A DNA stretch of 64,000 nt from Brachyspira hampsonii. GTDB lineage: Bacteria > Spirochaetota > Brachyspiria > Brachyspirales > Brachyspiraceae. The DNA is taken from assembly GCF_001746205.1 (NCBI RefSeq), contig NZ_MDCO01000001.1, positions 257,896 to 321,895 on the forward strand. The letters run 5' to 3'. Position 1 is the first letter of the stretch. Every line of letters starts with the position of its first letter. The notes beneath the pieces are model-generated. The model searched no databases, was not told the origin of the DNA, and saw only the letters and a program-made list of their open reading frames with translations. The position numbers and the translations under genes were made by a program. Shown piece by piece: positions 19,790-26,890 of the stretch.

Positions 19790-19985
19790 GGTAAGACACC
19801 ATTATGGGTGGCATAACAACAAGCAAGTGATCCGAGCACAGACATGCTTATTCACTGCTTTAAGGCGGCTGCACCTGCTTCGCAATGTGGACTTCGTCGC
19901 GAACATAACAACAGAATAAAAAATTACGAGCCTCTAGCAACTGACAAAGGAAGTTGCTAGAGCTTATTAGCGAGTAATTTTTTAT
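19790..19985. repeat. GC-rich dispersed repeat plus structured hairpin
   Basis: This covers most of the gene-free gap 19661-20003. The first half (to about 19915) is much more GC-rich than its surroundings and carries GCATAACAACAAGCAAGTGA, also seen in variant form at 20876 and 22044. The second half (19918-19983) is a nested hairpin: outer arms AAAAATTAC/GTAATTTTT, single-stranded GAG and GCGAG, and an inner stem CTCTAGCAACT/AGTTGCTAGAG-like around GACAAAGGA. The same fold with different stem sequence lies at 23178-23252. Confidence 0.6.
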
Positions 19986-20003
19986 ATATTAACAGGAGTT
20001 ATT

Positions 20004-20873
20004 ATGAAGAAAATTATTTTATTTCTTTTAAGCATTAATTTATTATGGGCATTTCCGCCTAGTGAAGCGTATTTTTCTGAACTTTTAAGCGATAATGGTA
20101 AAGTGACAAAAAATACAATGCAAGCTTATGATGTAAACGATTATGGTATAGTTTATTTTGATGGAGAGATTACATTAACAGGAGTTCTTGAAAGATCTGA
20201 TAATGAAGATATGGGAGATAATTATACTGCTTTGAGATTTTATCCTGATAATAATGTAGATCTTCCTTTTTTATATGCTTCATCTGAAATGAATTTGAAA
20301 AATCAAGGTGCTTCTAAATATGGTGATTCTTGGGATTTTAGCGGCGTTGAATTTGACAGATTGGAATTCGGTGTTTTATTAGAAAATATTGAAGTAAAAT
20401 TACCAGAACCTTTAAATAAAAGATTTTTAGGTGCTGCTGCTGTAAGAGCTGAAGTTACAATTAGAAATTATCGTTTTTATGGAGAAGGTGATGCAGGAAG
20501 AGAGGCTTACGGTGATATTGTAGGTTTTAAGGCTTTAGGTGATGTAGAAACAAAGTATTTTAGTAAATATAATTATAATGTAGGGGAGGTTCATTACAAC
20601 GAACTTCAATATAATTCTAAAGACAATTATGTGAATATAAGAGATAAAGCAAATGGAAAAATAATAGGTAAGATTTTGAAAAACGATATGCTTTATGATG
20701 GGGGAGTTTTATTATCTATCAATGGAGAAGGTATTGATTATATGAATTATGAAAATTTTGAAAAAAAATGGCATGAAGTGTTTTATCTTCCTCCAGAGGC
20801 TGAAGACGGAAAAGATGCAATTCATGGCTTTGTGCATGGTTCACAGATAAAACTTGAAAACGGAGGCTATTAA
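20004..20873 (+). CDS. Secreted SH3-like domain protein, paralogue 1
   Basis: 289 aa. Signal peptide at residues 1 to about 17 (IILFLLSINLLWA). The C-terminal ~85 residues look like a bacterial SH3 domain (YVNIRDKANGKIIGKILKND...GFVHGSQIKLE). The middle (EFGVLLENIEVKLPEPLNKRFLGAAAVRAEVTIRNY) is shared almost unchanged with the next gene. ACAGGAG precedes ATG 20004. It is probably periplasmic or cell-wall associated. The exact role is unknown. Confidence 0.78.
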   Translation: MKKIILFLLSINLLWAFPPSEAYFSELLSDNGKVTKNTMQAYDVNDYGIVYFDGEITLTGVLERSDNEDMGDNYTALRFYPDNNVDLPFLYASSEMNLKNQGASKYGDSWDFSGVEFDRLEFGVLLENIEVKLPEPLNKRFLGAAAVRAEVTIRNYRFYGEGDAGREAYGDIVGFKALGDVETKYFSKYNYNVGEVHYNELQYNSKDNYVNIRDKANGKIIGKILKNDMLYDGGVLLSINGEGIDYMNYENFEKKWHEVFYLPPEAEDGKDAIHGFVHGSQIKLENGGY

Positions 20874-21110
20874 AGAGCATAACAATAACAAGTGAGCCGA
20901 CCAACACTCTTTGTGCCGGACGAAGTCCACCTCGCGAAGCGTGTTGGCAATGCGACATAACAACAAAATAAAAAATTACTAGCTTTAGACTAACAAGTTT
21001 TTACATTTAATAAATAGGTTTTTAATATGCACTTTCGCGAAAGCGTGCCTGCGGCAGCAACTTTGGCGAAGCCCACCTGCGGTGTGCGGCGGGAAAAAGT
21101 TGTAAAGAAT
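20874..21110. repeat. GC-rich dispersed repeat cluster
   Basis: Two GC-rich blocks fill the gap between the paralogues: 20876-20960 (GCATAACAATAACAAGTGAG onwards) and 21028-21100 (ATGCACTTTCGCGAAAGCG onwards). The first continues into AAAAAATTACTAGC, a truncated form of the hairpin at 19918. The second starts like the block at 23123. There is no credible coding sequence. Confidence 0.55.
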
Positions 21111-21189
21111 ATAAAATTTATTGATTATTATAATTTTAATCAGTAGTAAGAATCGAATAATTGTTATTTATAAACAAGGAGCTATTGTA

Positions 21190-22038
21190 ATGAAAAAAAT
21201 TATTTTATTTCTTTTAAGCATTAATTTATTATGGGCATTTCCGCCTGATGCAGCATACTTCAATGAACTTTTAAGCGATAATGGTAAAGTAATAAAAAAT
21301 ACACTTAAAGTAAAAAAAATTGATGGCGGCAATTATTCTGCTTATTTTGATGGTGAAATTACATTAACAGGAGTGTTGGAAAGAACTGATAATTCTGATG
21401 TTGATATTATTTATAGTGCTTTAAGATTTTATCCTGATAATAATATTGATTTGCCTTTTTTATTTAGTATATATTCAGATAATATGGAGGATTATAAAGA
21501 ATTTGAAAGATTAGACTTCGGTGTTTTATTAGAAAATATTGAAGTAAAATTACCAGAACCTTTAAATAAAAGATTTTTAGGTGCTGCTGCTGTAAGGGCG
21601 GAGGTAACAATAAGAAATTATTCTATTTTTTGTGAAGGTGAAGCAGGAAGAGAGGCTTATGGCGATCTTGTAAATATTAAATTACTTGATGATGTACAAA
21701 TAGAATATTTTTCTAAAGATAATTCTGAAGGCAGTTATTATCATGCTGGAAATTCTTATTATACTAAACTTGAATATAATTCTAAAGATGATTATGTGAA
21801 TATAAGAGATAAAGCAAATGGAAAAGTAATAGGAAAGATTTTGAAAAACGATATGATTAATAATGGCGGTCTTTTATTAGCTATTGATAATTATTATTAT
21901 TATTATTATTATTATGAAATAGATGATAAAGGTTGGTGTGAAGTATATTATATGCCTCCAAATGCTAAAGATGGAAAAGATGCAATTCATGGCTTTGTGC
22001 ATAATTCACAGATAAAAATTGAAAACGGAGGCTATTAA
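21190..22038 (+). CDS. Secreted SH3-like domain protein, paralogue 2
   Basis: 282 aa from ATG 21190, chosen over an upstream frame extension because AAGGAG at 21177-21182 sits at normal spacing and the signal peptide starts here, as in paralogue 1. Same architecture: signal peptide, shared central block, C-terminal SH3-like domain. An in-frame run of TAT codons encodes about eight consecutive Tyr. DNA identity with paralogue 1 is patchy: about 55 bp at the start and 80 bp in the middle are essentially identical, while the rest is diverged. Confidence 0.78.
   Translation: MKKIILFLLSINLLWAFPPDAAYFNELLSDNGKVIKNTLKVKKIDGGNYSAYFDGEITLTGVLERTDNSDVDIIYSALRFYPDNNIDLPFLFSIYSDNMEDYKEFERLDFGVLLENIEVKLPEPLNKRFLGAAAVRAEVTIRNYSIFCEGEAGREAYGDLVNIKLLDDVQIEYFSKDNSEGSYYHAGNSYYTKLEYNSKDDYVNIRDKANGKVIGKILKNDMINNGGLLLAIDNYYYYYYYYEIDDKGWCEVYYMPPNAKDGKDAIHGFVHNSQIKIENGGY
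21891..21914 (+). repeat. TTA/TAT trinucleotide microsatellite inside the gene
   Basis: About eight perfect TTA-type triplets in the coding frame, giving a Tyr run within the SH3-like region. Slippage would change Tyr number without frameshift. Confidence 0.8.
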
Positions 22039-22150
22039 AAGAGCATAGCAATACCAAGTGAGCCGAAGCCAGCCCCACAGGGCACAGACGTGTGAGTGAG
22101 TAAACTCACTAGCTTATTTAAGGCGAAGGCGAACATAGCAATAATAAATA
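22039..22150. repeat. GC-rich dispersed repeat
   Basis: GAGCATAGCAATACCAAGTG onwards, with an internal hairpin GTGAGTGAG/CTCACTAGC-like around 22090-22115, ending CGAACATAGCAATAATAA. It is related to the blocks at 19790 and 20876. Confidence 0.5.
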
Positions 22151-22156
22151 ATAATT

Positions 22157-22185
22157 TTGACAATTTATATTAATTTTATTATAAT
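22157..22185 (+). promoter_or_regulatory. Consensus promoter of the Rpn gene, predicted leaderless start
   Basis: TTGACA (22157-22162), exactly 17 bp, TATAAT (22180-22185). The ATG at 22192 lies 7 nt past the -10, where transcription is expected to begin. No Shine-Dalgarno fits between promoter and start. Confidence 0.75.
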
Positions 22186-22191
22186 GTTTGT

Positions 22192-23073
22192 ATGATGGAT
22201 AATAACTACAGAAGCATAAAATACTTTAATACATTGAATGATTATTTTGTGAGATATCTTTTCTCAGATAAAGGAAGTGAGGCAATATTGCTTGATTTTA
22301 TTAATTCAACAATGCTTGACTCTGGAATGAAGACTTTTCGTTCTGTTGAAATTTTGACGCCATTTAACTATAAGGAGAACTATGAAGATAAAGAAACAAT
22401 TGCAGATGTTAAATGTATAACCCAAAATGGTTCAGTTGTTATTATAGAGATTCAGCTTCAAGGCAATTCAAGATTTCCAGAACGCATACTTTATTATTGG
22501 GCTTCTAATTACAGCAAACTTTTAAAGCAAGGTGAAAAATACGATGCTCTAACTCCAGTAATAAGTATTAATCTTCTTAATTTTAATTTAGATGACAGTA
22601 ATAATATACATTCCTGCTATATGATTTATGATACGGTTAATCAAAGATTACTAACAGACCATTTACAAATACATATAATTGAGCTAAAGAAATTTAATAA
22701 TAATTTATTAAAACCAGATTTAAATTGCTGGCTAAAATTCTTTACAATGAAAGAGAATGAGGAGGTTATAATGTCAGAATTAGTAAAAGAAAAAACTGTG
22801 ATGGAAGAAGTACAGAGACGATATAATAATTTCATTAAAGATAGGCTAATGATGAATGAATATGATAAGAGACAGGCATATTTATATGGTAATCAGATAA
22901 TGCTTGAAGAAGAGAGAAGACTAGGAATTGAAGAGGGTATTAAACAAGGTATTGAAGAAGGTGAAAAAAATAAGGCAATATCTATAGCTAGAAATTTAAA
23001 AAAAGTTGGTATAGATATAAAAATAATAAGTGAAAATACAGGTTTGAGTATAGAGGAAGTAGAAAACTTGTGA
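22192..23073 (+). CDS. Rpn-family PD-(D/E)xK nuclease (recombination-promoting nuclease / putative transposase)
   Basis: 293 aa, TIGR01784/Rpn type. N-terminal YFNTLNDYFVRYLFSDKGSE and the nuclease core TIADVKCITQNGSVVIIEIQLQGN (D...ExQ variant of PD-(D/E)xK) near residues 65-90. The helical tail has the family's degenerate Glu-rich repeat RRLGIEEGIKQGIEEGEKNKAISIARNLK. Rpn proteins are DNA endonucleases; in E. coli some are antiphage toxins controlled by a C-terminal product made from inside the same gene. Here a strong internal ribosome-binding site supports the same design (see the nested feature at 22771). The full-length start has no ribosome-binding site. Confidence 0.85.
   Translation: MMDNNYRSIKYFNTLNDYFVRYLFSDKGSEAILLDFINSTMLDSGMKTFRSVEILTPFNYKENYEDKETIADVKCITQNGSVVIIEIQLQGNSRFPERILYYWASNYSKLLKQGEKYDALTPVISINLLNFNLDDSNNIHSCYMIYDTVNQRLLTDHLQIHIIELKKFNNNLLKPDLNCWLKFFTMKENEEVIMSELVKEKTVMEEVQRRYNNFIKDRLMMNEYDKRQAYLYGNQIMLEEERRLGIEEGIKQGIEEGEKNKAISIARNLKKVGIDIKIISENTGLSIEEVENL
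22771..23073 (+). CDS. Candidate nested C-terminal product (RpnS-like) from an internal start
   Basis: In frame with the Rpn gene, ATG 22771 (codon 194) is preceded by GAGGAGG at 22759-22765 with a 5-nt spacer, the strongest Shine-Dalgarno in this patch. It would give a 100-aa helical protein, MSELVKEKTVMEEVQRRYNN onwards, equal to the Rpn tail without the nuclease core. The Shine-Dalgarno arises from GAG GAG codons where GAA is the usual Glu codon nearby. By analogy with E. coli Rpn genes it would neutralise the full-length nuclease. The start signal is seen directly; the function is inferred. Confidence 0.6.
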   Translation: MSELVKEKTVMEEVQRRYNNFIKDRLMMNEYDKRQAYLYGNQIMLEEERRLGIEEGIKQGIEEGEKNKAISIARNLKKVGIDIKIISENTGLSIEEVENL

Positions 23074-23097
23074 GTGTTTTAATGAACAAGTTTTTTT
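23063..23097 (+). terminator. Terminator overlapping the Rpn stop codon
   Basis: AAAACTTGT (23063-23071, containing the stop) pairs with ACAAGTTTT (23086-23094), followed by Ts. A related sequence is at 19735. Confidence 0.65.
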
Positions 23098-23114
23098 ATA
23101 TGTATTAAATAATT

Positions 23115-23252
23115 TTTTAATATGCACTTTAGCGAAGCAGCAGCTTTGATGAAGTAAGTAAAAATTTAAAAATATAATGCTAGATAAATTGCGAGCCTCT
23201 GATAACTGACGAAGGAAGTTACCAGAGCCTAGATAGCGAGCAATTTTCTAGC
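23115..23252. repeat. Dispersed repeat with three-part nested hairpin
   Basis: 23123-23150 (ATGCACTTTAGCGAAGCAG) resembles the block at 21028. 23178-23252 folds as TGCTAGA/TCTAGCA, then AAATTGC/GCAATTT, then CTCTGATAACT paired with AGTTACCAGAG-like around GACGAAGGA, with unpaired GAG and GCGAG conserved as in 19918-19983. Stem bases differ between copies but remain complementary. Confidence 0.6.
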
Positions 23253-23274
23253 AAATTTAAAAAAGGATACAATC

Positions 23275-23745
23275 ATGAAAACTTTTGAAGGAAAACTCGT
23301 TAGTGAAAAACCAATTAAAGTTGGTATAGTATGTGCTAGATTCAATGAATTTATTGTTTCTAAACTTTTGGGCGGTGCTTTGGACGCTTTATCTCGTCAT
23401 AATATCAAAGACGATGATATTACTGTTGCTTGGGTGCCTGGTGCTTTTGAGATACCTCTAATAGCTTCTAAAATGGCTAAATCCAAAAAATATGATGCTG
23501 TTATATGTCTTGGTGCTGTTATAAGAGGCTCTACTACTCATTATGATTATGTTTGTGCCGAAGTATCTAAAGGCATTGCTAATGTTTCACTTAATTCTGA
23601 TGTGCCTGTAATGTTCGGAGTTTTAACTACTGAAAATATTGAGCAGGCTATTGAAAGAGCTGGTACTAAAGCTGGAAACAAAGGTTTCGATTCTGCTATG
23701 GCTGCTATTGAAATGGTAAACCTAATCAGAGAAATAGAAAAATAA
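23275..23745 (+). CDS. ribH: 6,7-dimethyl-8-ribityllumazine synthase
   Basis: 156 aa, full length. [10 protein letters not shown] and [22 protein letters not shown] are the substrate-binding segments of lumazine synthase, with the catalytic His in STTHYD. It condenses the ribitylaminouracil with dihydroxybutanone phosphate in riboflavin synthesis; the family forms pentamers or icosahedra in the cytoplasm. No other rib genes are adjacent and no FMN riboswitch is seen. AAAAAGGA precedes the ATG, just past the hairpin repeat. Confidence 0.95.
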   Translation: MKTFEGKLVSEKPIKVGIVCARFNEFIVSKLLGGALDALSRHNIKDDDITVAWVPGAFEIPLIASKMAKSKKYDAVICLGAVIRGSTTHYDYVCAEVSKGIANVSLNSDVPVMFGVLTTENIEQAIERAGTKAGNKGFDSAMAAIEMVNLIREIEK

Positions 23746-23770
23746 TATCATATTAATACTATATCATCAA

Positions 23771-23812
23771 AAAACAAGGGCTTAAATTATTTTTTGTAGC
23801 TCTTGTTTTTTT
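23771..23812 (+). terminator. Terminator of ribH
   Basis: AAAACAAGGGCT (23771-23782) pairs with AGCTCTTGTTTT (23798-23809) with one G-T pair, followed by Ts. Confidence 0.85.
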
Positions 23813-23859
23813 ATTATCCTTATTTGTATTATTTGTTATATTTAACAATATTATACATA

Positions 23860-23887
23860 TAGACTTTTTGTTATATTAGTATATAAT
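23860..23887 (+). promoter_or_regulatory. Probable rubrerythrin promoter
   Basis: TAGACT (23860-23865), 16 bp, TATAAT (23882-23887), 37 bp before the gene. The surrounding AT-rich dyads could accommodate a PerR-type box, but none matches convincingly. Confidence 0.5.
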
Positions 23888-23923
23888 ACTTATTAATAAA
23901 TATTACTAATAAAGGAGAGACCT

Positions 23924-24415
23924 ATGAAATTAAAAGGATCTAAAACTGAAGTTAATTTGAGAAATGCTTTTATAGGTGAGGCTATGGCTAGATGCAGGTA
24001 TATGTATTATGCTGAAAAAGCTCGTGAAGAAGGGAGAGAGGATGTAGCAGCTGTATATGAAAAATTTGCCAGAAATGAACAGGAACATGCTAAGATATGG
24101 TTTAAAAACTTTCATGGTATACTTAGCACTGAAGAAAATTTAAAAGAGTCTATAATCAATGAAAATTACGAATCTATAGATATGTATCTTTCTTATGCTA
24201 AAACAGCTCAAGAAGAGGGATTTGATGATCTAGCTATGGCTTTTATGAATGTTGCTCGAATAGAAGACGGACATAAAAAGCAATTTCAAAGTTTACTTAG
24301 AGATACTAAAATAGATATACCAAATTGGCAATGTGATATATGCGGTTATATAGATCCTGAAAATGCAAATCCTCCAATATGCCCTGTATGTAAGCATCGT
24401 ATAAAAAATCAGTAA
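23924..24415 (+). CDS. Rubrerythrin
   Basis: 163 aa. N-terminal ferritin-like diiron domain (FIGEAMARCRYMYYAEKAREEG..YEKFARNEQEHAKIW and EEGFDDLAMAFMNVARIEDGHKKQF carry the Glu/His ligands). The C-terminal rubredoxin domain has two Cys pairs, CDICGY and CPVCKH. It reduces hydrogen peroxide in the cytoplasm of anaerobes, fitting an oxygen-sensitive gut spirochaete. AAAGGAGAG precedes the ATG. Monocistronic. Confidence 0.93.
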   Translation: MKLKGSKTEVNLRNAFIGEAMARCRYMYYAEKAREEGREDVAAVYEKFARNEQEHAKIWFKNFHGILSTEENLKESIINENYESIDMYLSYAKTAQEEGFDDLAMAFMNVARIEDGHKKQFQSLLRDTKIDIPNWQCDICGYIDPENANPPICPVCKHRIKNQ

Positions 24416-24423
24416 TTAATTCT

Positions 24424-24483
24424 TAATATCCTATTGTAAGTTGTACTATTTCTAAGTATAGAATTACTTGCAATAGGATATTA
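24424..24483. terminator. Bidirectional terminator between rubrerythrin and the HATPase operon
   Basis: Nearly perfect 18-bp stem (24424-24441 with 24466-24483, one G-T pair) and a 24-nt loop, between convergent genes. Confidence 0.75.
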
Positions 24484-24488
24484 ATTCA

Positions 24489-24956
24489 TTATGATTTAAT
24501 TTTTTCTTTGTATATAAGAGTATATATATACCTTTTACAAGATAATAATTTATTTATGAATTCTCTTAAATCATATTTGATGTTATTATTATATATTTTT
24601 ATTTTAATAGATAAATTTTCATAAGAATTCATATTATCAAAAAAAGTTTCATGATTTAATTCTCTTCTATTTTCTTTATCAAATAAAGTAAGTAATTCTC
24701 TTATATTTTTATTTTTTGCACTTATAAATGTTTCAAAATAAAAATTATCATCTTTTAATATATTTATATCATATACAATCTTAAATATATATTTTTCAAT
24801 TTCATCAAATTCTTTCAATATTATATTTAAATATTGATGAGATAATCTTTTACTTGGAAATTTACTTGTCACAATATGATTATATATTATAGTTCCAATC
24901 AAAGTTATTACTGAAATAGACAAAGAAATTATAGATATTATTACTTCTGCATTCAT
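24489..24956 (-). CDS. Small membrane protein, last gene of a HATPase/STAS-like operon
   Basis: 155 aa. One membrane helix at residues about 4-27 (VIISIISLSISVITLIGTIIYN), then a charged alpha-helical part with no recognised domain. The start overlaps the stop of the upstream gene by ATGA (24953-24956), indicating translational coupling. It may be a membrane sensor or effector for the two upstream proteins. I do not recognise a family. Confidence 0.7.
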   Translation of the reverse strand: MNAEVIISIISLSISVITLIGTIIYNHIVTSKFPSKRLSHQYLNIILKEFDEIEKYIFKIVYDINILKDDNFYFETFISAKNKNIRELLTLFDKENRRELNHETFFDNMNSYENLSIKIKIYNNNIKYDLREFINKLLSCKRYIYTLIYKEKIKS

Positions 24957-25291
24957 TTTTTTACTAAGTTGCTGGCTTTTTCCATAAAACTTTTTATATA
25001 TTTTATTAAAAATTTATCATCTGAACATTCAAACTGAATTTTTTTATTGATTTCATCTAAAGTATAATTTTTATGTATAATCAAACCAGCAAATGCTTCA
25101 TCCCAAAAAGATGGTCCTATACCATCCAACTTATCAAGGTTAATAGTTATTTTATCATATTTATTTAAAGATGGTATCAAGCAATCCTCTCTAAAAACTT
25201 CTCCTGATACATCACTATCAGTTCTATATCTACCAAAAGGAGAAGGACTAAAATCTTTATATAAAACTATATATTTTTTTACTAATTTCAT
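24953..25291 (-). CDS. STAS-like DUF4325 protein
   Basis: 112 aa. Diagnostic DUF4325 pattern: FSPSPFGRYRTDSDVSGEVFRED, then KITINLDKLDGIGPSFWDEAFAGLI. DUF4325 is a STAS-like fold usually found beside HATPase proteins, suggesting an anti-sigma/anti-anti-sigma-like partner switch. It starts 3 bp after the HATPase gene and overlaps the following gene. What the switch controls is unknown. Confidence 0.82.
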   Translation of the reverse strand: MKLVKKYIVLYKDFSPSPFGRYRTDSDVSGEVFREDCLIPSLNKYDKITINLDKLDGIGPSFWDEAFAGLIIHKNYTLDEINKKIQFECSDDKFLIKYIKSFMEKASNLVKK

Positions 25292-25294
25292 TAA

Positions 25295-26413
25295 TTATTC
25301 CTCCTCATATAATGTTTCATCTATATCTATTTCAGATTTTATGCAGCCATTCCAAGAAATAAGTGTACCTTGAAGATTATCCGCTAATAATTTTGATTCG
25401 ATAGTATCATTATTTTTTGTATACTTATAATAACCTTTTCCGCTAATTATTACAAGTTCACCATCATCCGATTTTTTAGCATATTTTTTAATGGATTTCA
25501 ATCCTTTTCCTCTATTTTCTAATTTTGTTGATGATTCACTTGTTTCTACTGCAGTAAGAATTTTTTCCGCATCATTTTTATTTAAAATAAAATATTTCTT
25601 TAAATCTAGTGTTTTAGGTATTGTTTTTCCTTGGTCATAAATTATAATTTTTATATTATTATCATTTATATTTATATAGCCTAATAACCACCATTTTTTT
25701 AATTTATATATAGAATTACCAATAAAATCATTAGGATAAGCATGATGATGCGTATTTAATATAGCTTCTGTTATGCCAACTTTAAGAGTTTTCTTTCCAC
25801 TTATACTATTTTCGTTAATTAAGCTTTCCATTTCATTTACAATTTGTAATTTACGAGCTTCATTACCGCTAGTTCCGGATTTAAATTTCAAATATATTAT
25901 ATTACTATTATTACTAGGAATTATATATCTTTTTTCTTTTCTTGATAATTTGATATTTAGAAAATCATACATACCTATATCATTAAATATATTTTTTATT
26001 TCATTGTTCCATTTGTTAAAATCATAAACTCCAATTTTAGTTTTATGTAAAGTACAAAGTCTATCTAATTCAGATACCAATACCAATGCTGCTTCAGGAG
26101 TTATATATGTAAGATATTGCATATTTATAAACAATCTTTTTTTATTATCTGATATTTCTCTTATTTTATTGAAAAAAACTAATGTTTCGTATAAATTTTC
26201 ATCGAATGATAAAATTTTAGGAATATTTATTTCTAATTTATCTTTTTTTTTATGTATACTTTTTTTATATATGCTTCCAGTAGCAAAACCACTTTTTCTT
26301 TTTTTCTTTAATTCATATCTAAATTTTTTAATCGTATGTTTTTTATGTGATAATTTCTTATAAAATTTTTTATGTTTTCTATTTTTTTTAATAAAAAAAT
26401 GTTTTTTATTCAT
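25295..26413 (-). CDS. HATPase (GHKL) protein with basic N-terminus and STAS-like middle
   Basis: About 372 aa from ATG 26411-26413. A longer frame from TTG at 26461 adds 16 hydrophobic residues; neither start has a clear Shine-Dalgarno. Residues 1-60 are extremely Lys/Arg-rich, suggesting nucleic-acid or membrane binding. Residues about 65-185 look STAS-like (FINMQYLTYITPEAALVLVSELDRL). Residues about 200-340 are a GHKL ATPase: N box TEAILNTHHHAY, G1-like YDQGKTIP, G2-like NRGKGLKSIKKY. Known GHKL/STAS pairs are partner-switching kinases. This tri-domain form beside DUF4325 and a membrane protein is a compact signalling or defence-like unit of unknown function. Confidence 0.75.
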   Translation of the reverse strand: MNKKHFFIKKNRKHKKFYKKLSHKKHTIKKFRYELKKKRKSGFATGSIYKKSIHKKKDKLEINIPKILSFDENLYETLVFFNKIREISDNKKRLFINMQYLTYITPEAALVLVSELDRLCTLHKTKIGVYDFNKWNNEIKNIFNDIGMYDFLNIKLSRKEKRYIIPSNNSNIIYLKFKSGTSGNEARKLQIVNEMESLINENSISGKKTLKVGITEAILNTHHHAYPNDFIGNSIYKLKKWWLLGYININDNNIKIIIYDQGKTIPKTLDLKKYFILNKNDAEKILTAVETSESSTKLENRGKGLKSIKKYAKKSDDGELVIISGKGYYKYTKNNDTIESKLLADNLQGTLISWNGCIKSEIDIDETLYEEE

Positions 26414-26700
26414 AAATATATTATAAATTAATAATAGCATTTTTTCAATTATTATTCTCAAAAAACACTATTAACTAAATGTACTTTATCATCATCTCCC
26501 TTTATTGTTTATTTAATACCAATTTTATATTCATAAATTTATTATATAAATATTCATTTATATAATAAATAATACATTCATATAAAAAGCAAAAATTATA
26601 AGTCATTATAAATAGAATTTTTTTTAATTGATTGTATACAAGATGAACTAATATAAATAAGTTAATAATAGAATTTTAGCTATAAATAATCATTAATTAA

Positions 26701-26835
26701 CTGTTAGTTGAAATAGATTTTCCAATTAAAAAAACTTGGGTGGGACTCTATATTTTCTTTTGAAATAAAAAAGAATAATAATTTAGAAATAACAAAATAA
26801 AGCAAAAAATATAAAGGGCGGGTAGTGAAAATAAA
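26701..26835 (+). repeat. Dispersed paired-G-tract repeat, copy B
   Basis: The gene-free gap 26462-26890 holds this repeat and a terminator. CTTGGGTGGGA at 26734-26744 and AAGGGCGGGTA at 26813-26823 are about 80 bp apart, as in copies A and C. The upstream CGCACG/CGTGCG pair is absent. The rest of the gap is A/T-rich with no supported gene. Confidence 0.55.
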
Positions 26836-26840
26836 TCCAA

Positions 26841-26880
26841 AAACCATACTGCATTAATAATTATGCAGCATGGTTTAAAA
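26841..26880 (-). terminator. Terminator of the CoADR-like gene
   Basis: 14-nt arms (26841-26854 with 26863-26876), one mismatch, 8-nt loop, 15 bp past the stop codon. Confidence 0.8.
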
Positions 26881-26890
26881 TTAAAATCAT

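Noticed and set aside
23100-23274. FMN riboswitch upstream of ribH
   Set aside because: The region folds, but lacks the conserved RFN core sequences. The same fold also occurs before an unrelated gene at 20004, so it is a dispersed repeat.
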